Assembly (NCBI RefSeq): GCF_026041215.1
Contig: NZ_JAPEIQ010000006.1
Coordinates: 388,146 to 452,145 of the forward strand
Source: Hoyosella sp. YIM 151337
Lineage (GTDB): Bacteria; Actinomycetota; Actinomycetes; Mycobacteriales; Mycobacteriaceae
Length of the DNA stretch: 64,000 nt
Direction of reading: 5' to 3'
Shown: positions 54,789 to 63,291 of the stretch, piece by piece
How the letters are laid out: each line of letters opens with the position of its first letter
Position numbering within the stretch: the first letter of the stretch is position 1
Notes under the pieces: model-generated
Databases searched by the model: none
The model's input: only the letters and a program-made list of their open reading frames with translations
What the model was told of the DNA's origin: nothing
Translations under genes and position numbers: made by a program

Positions 54789-55670
54789 ATGTCTCTCATC
54801 CAACCCATCATCGTCGGCACCGACGGTTCCCCCGCAGCAGACAATGCGGTGCGCTGGGCCGCCCGCGAAGCGCGCCTGCACGACGCACCGCTGCGGATCG
54901 TTACCGCACTCGATGGCCCGCCACAAGTGTGGGGAGACTTCGCGATTCCGTCGACGTACATCAACGAAGCCCGGGAATACGCGGCTGCTCGCTTGGATGA
55001 AGCGTCGCGGATCGCTGCAGAAACCGGATATGAGAATCCCGAAACCGCGATACTGTCAGGGTTCGCGCACGCAGATCTCATCGCGGAGTCCAAGAACGCC
55101 CGGATGCTCGTCCTCGGTTCGCGTGGTCTCTCGCCTTTCAAAGCCAGCATGGTCGGTTCCGTCACTCATGCGGTTGCGTCCCACGTGAAGTCTCCGCTTG
55201 TGGTTCTTCAAGACCTTCCGGCCGGCTGGGACACGGTCCCGTCCGCACCCGTTGTGGTGGGCGTCGACGGTTCAGAACACAACATGGCCGCTATCGACGT
55301 TGCGTTCGCCGAAGCTTCGGTGCGGGGTGCGCAGCTGATCGCCGTGCACGCGTGGAGTGATGTCGCGCTGCCGAAAGCACTCCGCTCTGAGGAAGGGCTG
55401 CCGTGGCAGAACCTCGTCACGGCGGAGGAGGCACGACTTTCCGAATCGCTGGCGGGCTGGGGCGAAAAGTATCCCGAAGTCGAGGTGCGCCGCGCAGTCA
55501 TCCAGGACCGGCCGGTCCGGTACCTCACCGAGATTTCAGCGGCAGCAAGCGTCGTCGTTGTCGGCAGCCGCGGACGCGGTGGCTTCACGGGCATGCTGCT
55601 TGGCTCAACGAGCCGGGCGCTGCTGCACAACTGCCAGTGCCCACTGATCACGGTGCCAACCCGGTCATAA
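54789..55670 (+). CDS. Tandem universal stress protein (USP)
   Basis: 293 aa, two UspA domains (1-143 and 153-293). First domain: [20 protein letters not shown] and [20 protein letters not shown]; second: [19 protein letters not shown] and [20 protein letters not shown], both with G-x2-G-x9-G(S/T) type ATP loops. Similar to DosR-regulon USPs Rv2005c, Rv2623 and Rv1996. ATG at 54789 with GGAAAGCAGG upstream. A DosR-like palindrome precedes it. It is followed by deoD after 19 nt, and the start of deoD is not well defined, so read-through is possible. Confidence 0.92.
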   Translation: MSLIQPIIVGTDGSPAADNAVRWAAREARLHDAPLRIVTALDGPPQVWGDFAIPSTYINEAREYAAARLDEASRIAAETGYENPETAILSGFAHADLIAESKNARMLVLGSRGLSPFKASMVGSVTHAVASHVKSPLVVLQDLPAGWDTVPSAPVVVGVDGSEHNMAAIDVAFAEASVRGAQLIAVHAWSDVALPKALRSEEGLPWQNLVTAEEARLSESLAGWGEKYPEVEVRRAVIQDRPVRYLTEISAAASVVVVGSRGRGGFTGMLLGSTSRALLHNCQCPLITVPTRS

Positions 55671-55689
55671 CCTGCCACGTGCCGCTACT

Positions 55690-56502
55690 GTGGTGTGGGT
55701 GAGATACATCGACAACCCTCACGTCATCGCGCGGGGCGCGGCCAACGCTATCGCGACCCGGACGGGAATTGCGGAACACCCGATCGCAATCGTGCTCGGA
55801 TCCGGCTGGGCGCCTGCGGCCTCAGTGCTGGGCGCGCCTACCGCCACCATCCCGATGCCGGAACTGCCCGGGTTCGCCGTACCGACGGCTTCGGGGCACG
55901 GCGGTGAAATCCGCTCCGTCGCCGTCAATGGCACACATGTGCTCGTACTCCTCGGCCGGGCACATGCCTATGAAGGCCACCCGCTCGCGACGGTTGTCCA
56001 CCCGATTCGCACCGCGTGCGCAGCCGGCGCCCACACCATTATCCTCACGAACGCCGCGGGCGGCCTGCGGCCCGACATGAACGTCGGTCAGCCCGTCCTG
56101 ATCAGCGACCACATCAACCTCACGGGACGCTCGCCGCTCATCGGCGCGCAATTCGTTGACCTCGTCAACGCGTATTCGCCGAAACTGCGTGAGCTCGCGC
56201 GCCAGATCGACCCCTCGCTGGCTGAAGGCGTGTACGCAGGGCTCCCCGGCCCGCACTATGAAACCCCGGCAGAAATCCGGATGCTGCGTACGCTCGGAGC
56301 CGATCTCGTCGGAATGTCCACGGTGCACGAAACGATCACCGCGCGCGCGGAGGGTGCGGATGTGCTCGGTCTCTCGCTGGTCACCAACCTTGCCGCCGGA
56401 ATGACCGGTGAGCCACTCAACCACGAAGAAGTGCTCGAGGCGGGCCGGACATCTGCGCAGCGCATGGGCAGTCTCCTGCACAACCTGGTGACACGTCTGT
56501 GA
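55690..56502 (+). CDS. deoD: Purine nucleoside phosphorylase DeoD/PunA
   Basis: Trimeric-type PNP: phosphorolysis of inosine/guanosine to base and ribose-1-P in purine salvage. About 270 aa. [11 protein letters not shown] (phosphate loop), [10 protein letters not shown] (family signature), [27 protein letters not shown] (Tyr and Glu for base), [15 protein letters not shown] and LVTNLAAGM are all present. The start is ambiguous among GTG codons at 55690, 55693 and 55699. A 4-nt overlap (GTGA) couples it to pmmB, as in M. tuberculosis Rv3307-Rv3308; phosphopentomutase-type activity of PmmB would process ribose-1-P. Confidence 0.94.
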   Translation: MVWVRYIDNPHVIARGAANAIATRTGIAEHPIAIVLGSGWAPAASVLGAPTATIPMPELPGFAVPTASGHGGEIRSVAVNGTHVLVLLGRAHAYEGHPLATVVHPIRTACAAGAHTIILTNAAGGLRPDMNVGQPVLISDHINLTGRSPLIGAQFVDLVNAYSPKLRELARQIDPSLAEGVYAGLPGPHYETPAEIRMLRTLGADLVGMSTVHETITARAEGADVLGLSLVTNLAAGMTGEPLNHEEVLEAGRTSAQRMGSLLHNLVTRL

Positions 56503-58088
56503 CTGCGGTGAGTCCGGCGGCCGTCACCGCCTGGATTGACGGTGATCCCGACCCGGCTTCCCGCGCCGAACTGCTGGGTTTGTCGGCTGCCGAACTCGCC
56601 GAGCGGTTCTCCCAGCACCTGCGGTTCGGAACTGCAGGTATTCGCGGCCCTGTTCGGGCTGGGCCCAATGGAATGAACCTCGCGGTGGTAATCCGGACCA
56701 CCGCCGGGATCAGTTCGTGGCTTACTCGGCGCTGCCTTGGCGGTTCGATCGTCGTCGTCGGCCGGGACGCGCGGCGAGGCTCCGAAGCATTCTCCCGCGC
56801 CGCAGCTGAAGTCCTTGCGGCAGCTGGTTTCCGGGTCGTCTTCCTCCCGCGTCCGCTGCCCACCCCCGTTGTCGCCTATTCCACACGTCTGCTAGGCGCG
56901 GCAGCGGGCATCCAAATCACCGCCTCACACAACCCGCCCGGGGACAACGGTTACAAGGTGTACCTTGACGGCGGTGCACAACTTGTCGCCCCAGCGGACA
57001 ACGAAATCGAGCGCGAAATCGCCGCTGCTCCGCCCGCTGCATCCGTCCCACGGAAGCCCGTGGAGGCAGCAGACTCACAGCTCGTCGGAAAATACCTCCA
57101 ACGTGTCGCTGGGCTGCCAAAGGGACAACACCGGCGCCTGCGCATCGCGCTCACACCCATGCACGGAGTCGGCGGGGAGGTCGCACTCGCCGCACTTCGT
57201 GACGCCGGTTTCACGGACGTCCACACGGTACGTGAGCAGTTCGAACCCGATCCAGCGTTCCCGACGGTCGCGTTCCCGAACCCCGAAGAGGCGGGCGCCG
57301 CAGATCTGCTGCTCGCACTCGCGGCGGATGTCGGGGCGGACATCGCCATTGCGCTCGACCCTGATGCAGACCGATGTGCGGTCGGCGTGCCAACCGAGAA
57401 CGGCTGGCGGATGCTCACCGGTGACGAAACTGGTGTCCTTCTCGGCGACTACGTTCTGCGCCACACCGCAGGAGACCGGCTGGTCGCCACTACTATCGTG
57501 TCGTCATCGCTGCTCGGCCGCGTGGCTGCGGCGCACGGCGCGCGCTATGCGGAAACACTCACCGGCTTCAAATGGCTCGTCCGCGCCGGCGACGGACTCG
57601 TCTACGCCTACGAGGAAGCACTCGGAATCTGCGCTGACCCCGACACGGTGCGCGACAAGGACGGGATTTCCGCCGCTGTCCTCGTCGCGGACCTCGCCGC
57701 GACCCTCAAAGCTGAGGGTCGCACCCTCACCGGCGCCCTGCACGGCCTGATGGACGTACACGGGTTCCACCAGACGGCGCAAATCTCTCGGCGCTTCACC
57801 GACCTCACCGCGATCAGTGCCGCGATGCAAAAGCTGCGCCACGCACTTCCGCGTGAAATCGGCGGCGAGACCATCACTGTTAACGACCTGACCGCAGTGC
57901 GCGGCCCAGGGCGAACAGATGCGATTATCCTGCGGGGCGAGCACCTCCGTGTCGTCGTGCGGCCCTCCGGCACTGAACCGAAACTGAAGTGCTACATCGA
58001 AGCGGCTATGGATGACAACAGCGCGGCAGCGCAGGAAGCCGCGAAAACGCTGATCAGCGCAGCCACTGAGTTCGCGGCCCAACTCTGA
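56499..58088 (+). CDS. pmmB: Phosphomannomutase/phosphopentomutase-like PmmB
   Basis: 529-aa alpha-D-phosphohexomutase of the longer PGM2-like class. [20 protein letters not shown] at the N-terminus, active Ser143 in [15 protein letters not shown], metal loop DPDADRC, sugar loop [19 protein letters not shown] and C-terminal [15 protein letters not shown]2-like members often act on ribose-1-P or deoxyribose-1-P, which suits its coupling to the PNP gene. Mannose or glucose phosphates are also possible. GTG at 56499 overlaps the deoD stop. Convergent with upp (12 nt gap, no hairpin seen). Corresponds to Rv3308. Confidence 0.93.
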   Translation: MTAVSPAAVTAWIDGDPDPASRAELLGLSAAELAERFSQHLRFGTAGIRGPVRAGPNGMNLAVVIRTTAGISSWLTRRCLGGSIVVVGRDARRGSEAFSRAAAEVLAAAGFRVVFLPRPLPTPVVAYSTRLLGAAAGIQITASHNPPGDNGYKVYLDGGAQLVAPADNEIEREIAAAPPAASVPRKPVEAADSQLVGKYLQRVAGLPKGQHRRLRIALTPMHGVGGEVALAALRDAGFTDVHTVREQFEPDPAFPTVAFPNPEEAGAADLLLALAADVGADIAIALDPDADRCAVGVPTENGWRMLTGDETGVLLGDYVLRHTAGDRLVATTIVSSSLLGRVAAAHGARYAETLTGFKWLVRAGDGLVYAYEEALGICADPDTVRDKDGISAAVLVADLAATLKAEGRTLTGALHGLMDVHGFHQTAQISRRFTDLTAISAAMQKLRHALPREIGGETITVNDLTAVRGPGRTDAIILRGEHLRVVVRPSGTEPKLKCYIEAAMDDNSAAAQEAAKTLISAATEFAAQL

Positions 58089-58100
58089 GCGGGTTGACGT

Positions 58101-58730
58101 TCAGCTGTATCGGGGGCCGAACTGCCGATCACCGGCGTCACCCAGCCCTGGCACGATGAACGCATCCTCATTGAGCCGCTGATCTATCGCCGCGGTTATT
58201 AGCCGTACTGGATATCCCGACTCTTCGAGCGCACGAATCCCCTCCGGCGCCGACACGACACAGATTGCCGTGATGTCGGTCGCGTTCCGGGCCGTGAGAA
58301 GCGCGAGCGTGTGGAGCATCGACCCGCCTGTCGCGAGCATCGGATCAAGAACGAAGACCGGCCGGTCGGCCAGGCTCGCCGGCAGCGCTTCCAGATACGG
58401 CGTCGGCTGGTGCGTTACCTCGTCCCGTGCCATACCGACGAATCCTGTTTGCGCTTCCGGGATCATGACACTGGCTTCGTCAACCATTCCCAATCCAGCG
58501 CGGAGCACCGGGACGAGCAGCGGCGGGTTTTCCAGCCGGAAGCCCGTTGCCTCGCCCACTGGAGTGGTGACACTGAAGCCGGCCACCTTGGCATCGCGCA
58601 TCGCCTCGTAGATGAGCATCTGCGTCAGCTCACGCAGTGAGTTCCGGAACACTGCCTGGTCGCTGCGTTCGTCGCGCATTGACGTGAGGCGCACAGCCGC
58701 AAGGGGATGATCAACGACGCGAGTGTCCAT
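58101..58730 (-). CDS. upp: Uracil phosphoribosyltransferase Upp
   Basis: Makes UMP from uracil and PRPP (pyrimidine salvage). 209 aa, matching the family. [16 protein letters not shown] at the start, [30 protein letters not shown] (PRPP-binding loop) and the uracil-binding end [17 protein letters not shown] at 58730 is the family start; the frame runs to 58814 without support. Corresponds to Rv3309c. Divergent from the type VII cassette, which starts 107 nt away. Confidence 0.95.
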   Translation of the reverse strand: MDTRVVDHPLAAVRLTSMRDERSDQAVFRNSLRELTQMLIYEAMRDAKVAGFSVTTPVGEATGFRLENPPLLVPVLRAGLGMVDEASVMIPEAQTGFVGMARDEVTHQPTPYLEALPASLADRPVFVLDPMLATGGSMLHTLALLTARNATDITAICVVSAPEGIRALEESGYPVRLITAAIDQRLNEDAFIVPGLGDAGDRQFGPRYS

Positions 58731-58837
58731 GACGCTGAGCATATCGGGAAAAGAAATTTGCCATCCGGCGGAACCGCTACCGGGTGTGATGCGTCGTCTT
58801 CTATATCGGTGCATCGAGTTGAGATGGGAGTGGCAGT

Positions 58838-59191
58838 GTGACTGAGTCCGCTGGGCGTCAATTAGCCGTTAGTGAGGTTGCCGCAGTTCCGGGCGAGATT
58901 CGCCAGTTCGGCGCCTGCGCGGCCAGCAATCGCGAGGATCTCCTGTCCGCGCTTACGCTCGTAGCGGGGTGTGCCCCGGCACAATTGCAGCCGGTGCTCG
59001 GAGCAATCGGCGCTGACTACCTCGGCGCCTTCGCTGAGGCCCAGCAGCGGTATTCACAGTCTTTGAACCACCTCGCTGACCTGGCAGGCGCCATCAGCAT
59101 CGCGGCGGACAACACCGCAAGCGTCTACGAATCGCGTGACACTGCATTTGCGGCCGCGCTGACAATGGCACCGGAAGGACACCAGCTGTGA
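58838..59191 (+). CDS. EspC-like type VII secretion target with YxxxD motif
   Basis: 117 aa, mostly helical. It resembles the EspC/DUF2580 (T7SS_ESX_EspC) family of ESX-secreted proteins. A helical hairpin is suggested by [20 protein letters not shown] and [20 protein letters not shown]. Near the C-terminus [10 protein letters not shown] contains YxxxD, the general type VII secretion signal. No N-terminal signal peptide. GTG at 58838. Overlaps the next gene by 4 nt (GTGA), giving the classic arrangement of an EspC/WXG-like protein before its partner substrate. ESX core genes are not in the window. Confidence 0.7.
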   Translation: MTESAGRQLAVSEVAAVPGEIRQFGACAASNREDLLSALTLVAGCAPAQLQPVLGAIGADYLGAFAEAQQRYSQSLNHLADLAGAISIAADNTASVYESRDTAFAAALTMAPEGHQL

Positions 59192-60216
59192 TCGACGTAG
59201 CGCTGCTGAAGAGGCCCATCGATGAGCTTGCCGCGGCCCTCGGAACGGGGCACAACCCAGCAGCGAATCCCTTGCCCGAGTTGACGGCGGCGGCGACGAC
59301 GCTCAGCGAGGTGAGCGCAGCTGGCACGGCGGCGACGAATCAGCTCGCTTCGACCTGGCACGGCGAAGCCGCCACGGCAGCGCTGCTAAAAGGGCGCGAG
59401 TTCGCTGGCGCTGCCGATCAGTACGGTCTCCAGGGCCAGCAAATGGGGTTGAGCTGGCTCGCAGCTGCCGAGTCCGTCCTCCGTGGTGTCGGCGAACTCG
59501 CCACGATCGGCGCATCATTTCTGCGCATCCTCCAGCACGCAGAAACTCTGCTGGCACACCCACTTGGGCAGTTGACTCTGCTTAAAGAGGCTCTCGACCA
59601 TCTTTCCCGCGCGCTGGGCGTGGTCATCCGCATCAGCGGAGAATTGTCGGCCAACGCCCAAAGTCTCGACGGAATCGGACGGGGCCTGACGCTGCCTGAA
59701 GCCCCAGGGGTTGCCGGGCTTGCCGCCGGCGCAGCCAGCATCTCCCCTGCCACGAACACCCCAGCAGACGTCGGCGCGTTCGGTTCAAGTGACCCGGGCA
59801 GTTCGCTAGCGGCCGCCGGAACGGGAGTGGCCGTCCAGCTGCCCGACGGCAGCATCACGCACGCACCCACACCCCAGGCCGCGGACGCGGTTCGCAACGC
59901 TCTCAGCCAGCGGGGAGTTCCTTACGTGTGGGGCGGCACAACCCCGGGTGCCGGGTTCGACTGCAGCGGGCTCACCCAATGGTCCTATTCCCAGGCGGGC
60001 GTGGAGATCCCGCGACTCGCGCAGGAACAGAACGTTGGGACCCCCGTCAGCCGGGACAACGTGATGGCTGGTGATCTTGTCGTGTGGGACGGACACGTCG
60101 CGATGGTGATTGGGAACGGCCAAATGGTTGAAGCGGGAAATCCCGTGAGTGTTACCCCAATTCGGACGGATAACATGGGGCAGGCTTTTTACGGCTTCTA
60201 CAGGCCGACAACATGA
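59188..60216 (+). CDS. WxG-type N-terminus fused to NlpC/P60 peptidoglycan hydrolase
   Basis: 342 aa. The first 110 residues are helical with a WxG turn (ASTWHGEAATAA), like a WXG100/LXG export domain. A second helical stretch (about 110-170) and an Ala/Gly/Pro linker follow. The C-terminal NlpC/P60 domain (about 232-342) has VPYVWGGTTPGAGFDCSGLT with the catalytic Cys, and GDLVVWDGHVAMVIGNG with the catalytic His. It would cut D-Glu-mDAP-type stem bonds. No Sec signal is present. With the upstream YxxxD protein it should leave through a type VII system; both conclusions are inference. GTG and ATGA overlaps couple it on both sides. Confidence 0.82.
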   Translation: MIDVALLKRPIDELAAALGTGHNPAANPLPELTAAATTLSEVSAAGTAATNQLASTWHGEAATAALLKGREFAGAADQYGLQGQQMGLSWLAAAESVLRGVGELATIGASFLRILQHAETLLAHPLGQLTLLKEALDHLSRALGVVIRISGELSANAQSLDGIGRGLTLPEAPGVAGLAAGAASISPATNTPADVGAFGSSDPGSSLAAAGTGVAVQLPDGSITHAPTPQAADAVRNALSQRGVPYVWGGTTPGAGFDCSGLTQWSYSQAGVEIPRLAQEQNVGTPVSRDNVMAGDLVVWDGHVAMVIGNGQMVEAGNPVSVTPIRTDNMGQAFYGFYRPTT

Positions 60217-60512
60217 GCGCGGATGCACGTAGGGTGCGTGTACGTGCGTCCGAGAGCGGTTTTCCACTGGAAGTTTCGCTCAGCAGGGAGGCACTCCGGC
60301 TTGGGGGTGCCTACATCGCGGCGGAGGTGGTGCGCCAATGCCAGGCCGCCGCATTGAAACGCGGCGCCCAGTATCGTGAAACCTGTAGGGAAGCCGGCGT
60401 ATCGAGTGCCACACTCGCTGCACTCGGTGTTCCTTCGTCCGACGATGTCGCCGCGAGAGAAGCTACGGAGCCCGGCGCAACAGCCCTGCACCGGTGGGGG
60501 TTCAGCCGATGA
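60213..60512 (+). CDS. Small conserved protein, possibly YbaB-like
   Basis: 99 aa, not firmly recognised. Residues 7-47 (RVRVRASESGFPLEVSLSRE, then ALRLGGAYIAAEVVRQCQ) follow the strand-strand-helix rhythm of YbaB/EbfC proteins and EspL-like T7SS accessory proteins. The basic second half and the Gly-poor C-terminus differ. ATG at 60213 overlaps the preceding stop, and its own stop overlaps the next start (ATGA). A chaperone-like or regulatory role for the cassette is possible. Confidence 0.6.
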   Translation: MSADARRVRVRASESGFPLEVSLSREALRLGGAYIAAEVVRQCQAAALKRGAQYRETCREAGVSSATLAALGVPSSDDVAAREATEPGATALHRWGFSR

Positions 60513-60823
60513 GCCCGCAGCCGGAGTTTCAGTCGGTGCTGGCGCGCGCGCAACGGCAGCGGGAGGCGCTCGAGACGGCGATCAGCACCCTCCAAGCCTC
60601 ACGGAATGTGGGCAAATCTGCAGATGGGCGCGTCGTCGCGGAAATCGACTCGTCCGGCGCATTAGTGAGTCTGGTGATCGACGAATCACTCACGCGATTG
60701 TCCCCGCGTGAGGTCGCGAACCTTATTGTGGCTGCCGCGCAGAGCGCCTCGTCCGCTTCAGAATCCGTGCGACGCGCCGCTTTCACCAACCTGGCTAGTG
60801 CGTTCGGACCGGACACTGGCTAG
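60509..60823 (+). CDS. YbaB/EbfC-family (EspL-like) protein
   Basis: 104 aa. YbaB fold: an N-terminal helix FQSVLARAQRQREALETAIS, a strand pair GRVVAEIDSSGALVSLVID, then the helix SPREVANLIVAAAQSASSAS. ESX-1 loci carry YbaB-like EspL, so in this operon it is more likely a secretion accessory or substrate-stabilising factor than a nucleoid protein. ATG at 60509 in an ATGA overlap is chosen over the frame opening at 60494. Last gene of the cassette. Confidence 0.78.
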   Translation: MSPQPEFQSVLARAQRQREALETAISTLQASRNVGKSADGRVVAEIDSSGALVSLVIDESLTRLSPREVANLIVAAAQSASSASESVRRAAFTNLASAFGPDTG

Positions 60824-60833
60824 GCTTGCGCGC

Positions 60834-62084
60834 ATGGCAGGTGACATCGTCCCTATTGAGCTTGGTTTGACCGACGGCGACGTCGTGACCCTGTGGGCAC
60901 CGCGCTGGCGCGAAGGCGACGATGAGTGGCAAGCGTTCCTGGGTCGCGAGGACGACCTGTTCGTCTTCGATTCAATCGCGAATCTGGCTGCGTTCATCAG
61001 GACCGAGGACGACCACGACCTCGCCGAGCACCCGACATGGCATGTGGTGGCCGCGCTCTCAGCCGCCGAACTCGAGCCTGACGAAGAACACCGTTATGAC
61101 CTCGTCGGGGTACCCGAACTCGCTGCTGGCGCACCAGAACCGCTGACGGTCGCGGAACTCGAAGACACACTCAATATGGCACGCACCCTGGGTGAAGTGT
61201 GCGACTTGGACGCGGTTAACGCCTTCTTCGATAATCATCCGCAGCTGGAGGCACTGCCGGGCGGTCACCACGCATTCGCGGGCAGCGATGGCATTGAACT
61301 ATGGAACAAGGTGGGCATGGCGCTCGCCGACGGTTGGGACGACGTTCTCGACGCCATTGATGGCATCATCGAATCCCCCGAGGTCGATGCTGATGTTCTC
61401 GCGCTGTGTGAGGCTGAGATCCTCGCCGCAGACGAAAACGACGTCGAAGCGGACGATGCTGCCGAAAGCGCTGACGATGTGGAAGTAATTGACGCCAAGC
61501 CGACAGCATCGAGCGACGACGAAGACTCAGGCGAAGACGATTTCTGGACAAGCGTCGGCATCGACCCCGTAAAGATACTCCTTGGGGCCGACGAGTACTA
61601 CACGTTGCGCTGCTACATCGATGACATTCCTGTTTTCCTCGGAAAAGAGGGGGTTATTTACGTCTTCCGCAGCGATCGCTCGCTCGCGCGCTACCTCGCG
61701 GACGCACATGATCACGAGCTGGCGTCCGTGAGTACGTACGGTGAGGTCGCTACCGCCGCCACCGACGGTTCGCTCGACATCACCGTGACTGACGACAACA
61801 CGTATGTACTCACCGGGCTGTTTGAGGACATCGCGGAAGGCCCCGAGTCAGTTGACAGCGAGCAGCTCGACCTTGCCGTCGAATTGCTGACGGACGCAGC
61901 AGACTTCGCCGATGACGACAGTGTTGAAGAGGCGCTGGCCAGTACCACCCCCTTGGGCTGGTACACCTCTTACGTCACCAACCCCGATCCGACACGGATG
62001 GCGCCGAGCCCGCCTTTCGCGTCAGAGGCTGCGGCGTGGCTTGACCTGGTCCGCGCGTTCGAGGGGCGTCTGCGAGTGCGCTAG
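60834..62084 (+). CDS. Rv3311-like acidic protein with duplicated domain
   Basis: 416 aa, very acidic, function unknown; the length fits M. tuberculosis Rv3311 (about 420). Two similar segments are visible: WQAFLGREDDLFVFDSIANL (with LAAFI, DHDLAEH following) near residue 30, and IPVFLGKEGVIYVFRSDRSL (with LARYL, DHELASV) near residue 265. An Asp/Glu-rich linker (about 190-240) separates them. No membrane helix, signal or enzyme motif. ATG at 60834 (MAGDIVPIELGL) is chosen; the open frame reaches 60708. Follows the type VII cassette by 10 nt. Confidence 0.8.
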   Translation: MAGDIVPIELGLTDGDVVTLWAPRWREGDDEWQAFLGREDDLFVFDSIANLAAFIRTEDDHDLAEHPTWHVVAALSAAELEPDEEHRYDLVGVPELAAGAPEPLTVAELEDTLNMARTLGEVCDLDAVNAFFDNHPQLEALPGGHHAFAGSDGIELWNKVGMALADGWDDVLDAIDGIIESPEVDADVLALCEAEILAADENDVEADDAAESADDVEVIDAKPTASSDDEDSGEDDFWTSVGIDPVKILLGADEYYTLRCYIDDIPVFLGKEGVIYVFRSDRSLARYLADAHDHELASVSTYGEVATAATDGSLDITVTDDNTYVLTGLFEDIAEGPESVDSEQLDLAVELLTDAADFADDDSVEEALASTTPLGWYTSYVTNPDPTRMAPSPPFASEAAAWLDLVRAFEGRLRVR

Positions 62085-62110
62085 CTGGCCCGCATCCGCC
62101 CGCGTGCCCA

Positions 62111-63214
62111 TCAGCCGACAAGCACGGCGTAACCGGGCTTGATGACGTCGTCGATGATGCCAAGACGCTTGTCGAACGGATAGAATGCCGACTTCATGGC
62201 GTTGATTGTGAACCGTTCGAGGTCACTCCATCCGTAGCCGAAGACCTCAACGAGCTTCAGCATTTCTTCACTCATCGTGGTGTGGCTCATCAACCGGTTG
62301 TCCGTGTTCACGGTGACGCGGAACTTCAGTTTGGCCAGATGATCGAACGGGTGCTCAGCAATACTTCGCGCCGCCCCGGTCTGCACGTTCGAACTCGGGC
62401 ACAGCTCAAGGGGGATCCGTTTGTCGCGAATGTAATTGGCGAGGAGGCCGAGATTCGCGCCCGCCGTTGAAGTATCTGGACCCAACTCGATGTCGTCCAT
62501 AATGCGCACGCCATGCCCAAGCCGGTCTGCTCCACAAAAAGCGACCGCTTCGTGGATGGAGGGCAGTCCAAACGCCTCTCCCGCGTGAATAGTGAAGTGT
62601 GCGTTCGATTTCTGCAAGTATTCGAATGCGTCGAGGTGACGGGAGGGCGGGAATCCGGCCTCGGCGCCAGCGATGTCGAACCCGCACACGCCCTCATGCC
62701 GATACCGAACCGCTAGTTCCGCGATCTCACGTGAGCGGGCTGCGTGCCGCATCGCGGTAACGAGACAGCGCACAACAATGTCGTACCCGGTGTCCGCGTT
62801 GACGGCTCGAATACCTTCGTCAAATCCGCCAAGCGTCGCCTCCATAACCTCGTCCAGACTGAGTCCCGCATCGAGGTGCTGTTCGGGCGCAAAACGAACC
62901 TCCGCATAGACAACACCGTCGGCCGCGAGGTCTTCCACACACTCGCGGGCGACGCGGCGCAGCCCCTCCCTGGTCTGCATCACGGCGACGGTATGCGCGA
63001 AGGTTTGCAGATAGAGTTCCAGCGATCCGCTATCAGCCGCGTCCCTGAACCAGGTTCGCAACTCATCGGCGTTCTGTGCCGGCAAGCCGTCGTAGCCGCA
63101 GTCCCGCGCCAGGTCGAGAATCGTTTGTGGGCGCAGCCCACCATCAAGGTGATCATGGAGCAGCACTTTTGGTGCTAGCCGAAGCGATGCCAGGGTTATC
63201 GGCGTGTGCGTCAT
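62111..63214 (-). CDS. add: Adenosine deaminase
   Basis: Deaminates adenosine/deoxyadenosine to inosine/deoxyinosine, which DeoD (55690-56502) then cleaves. 367 aa. Zinc ligands and catalytic residues: [10 protein letters not shown] (His20, His22), [11 protein letters not shown] (Zn His, catalytic Glu two residues later), [20 protein letters not shown] and [17 protein letters not shown] (late Asp). ATG at 63214. Corresponds to Rv3313c. Convergent with the Rv3311-like gene. Confidence 0.95.
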   Translation of the reverse strand: MTHTPITLASLRLAPKVLLHDHLDGGLRPQTILDLARDCGYDGLPAQNADELRTWFRDAADSGSLELYLQTFAHTVAVMQTREGLRRVARECVEDLAADGVVYAEVRFAPEQHLDAGLSLDEVMEATLGGFDEGIRAVNADTGYDIVVRCLVTAMRHAARSREIAELAVRYRHEGVCGFDIAGAEAGFPPSRHLDAFEYLQKSNAHFTIHAGEAFGLPSIHEAVAFCGADRLGHGVRIMDDIELGPDTSTAGANLGLLANYIRDKRIPLELCPSSNVQTGAARSIAEHPFDHLAKLKFRVTVNTDNRLMSHTTMSEEMLKLVEVFGYGWSDLERFTINAMKSAFYPFDKRLGIIDDVIKPGYAVLVG

Positions 63215-63291
63215 ACAGCGACGGTAGCGGATCGGTGAGCACGCCAGTTGGCGGGTGCGGGGGTCCCGGCCGATATGGAAGGATCTCCGGT

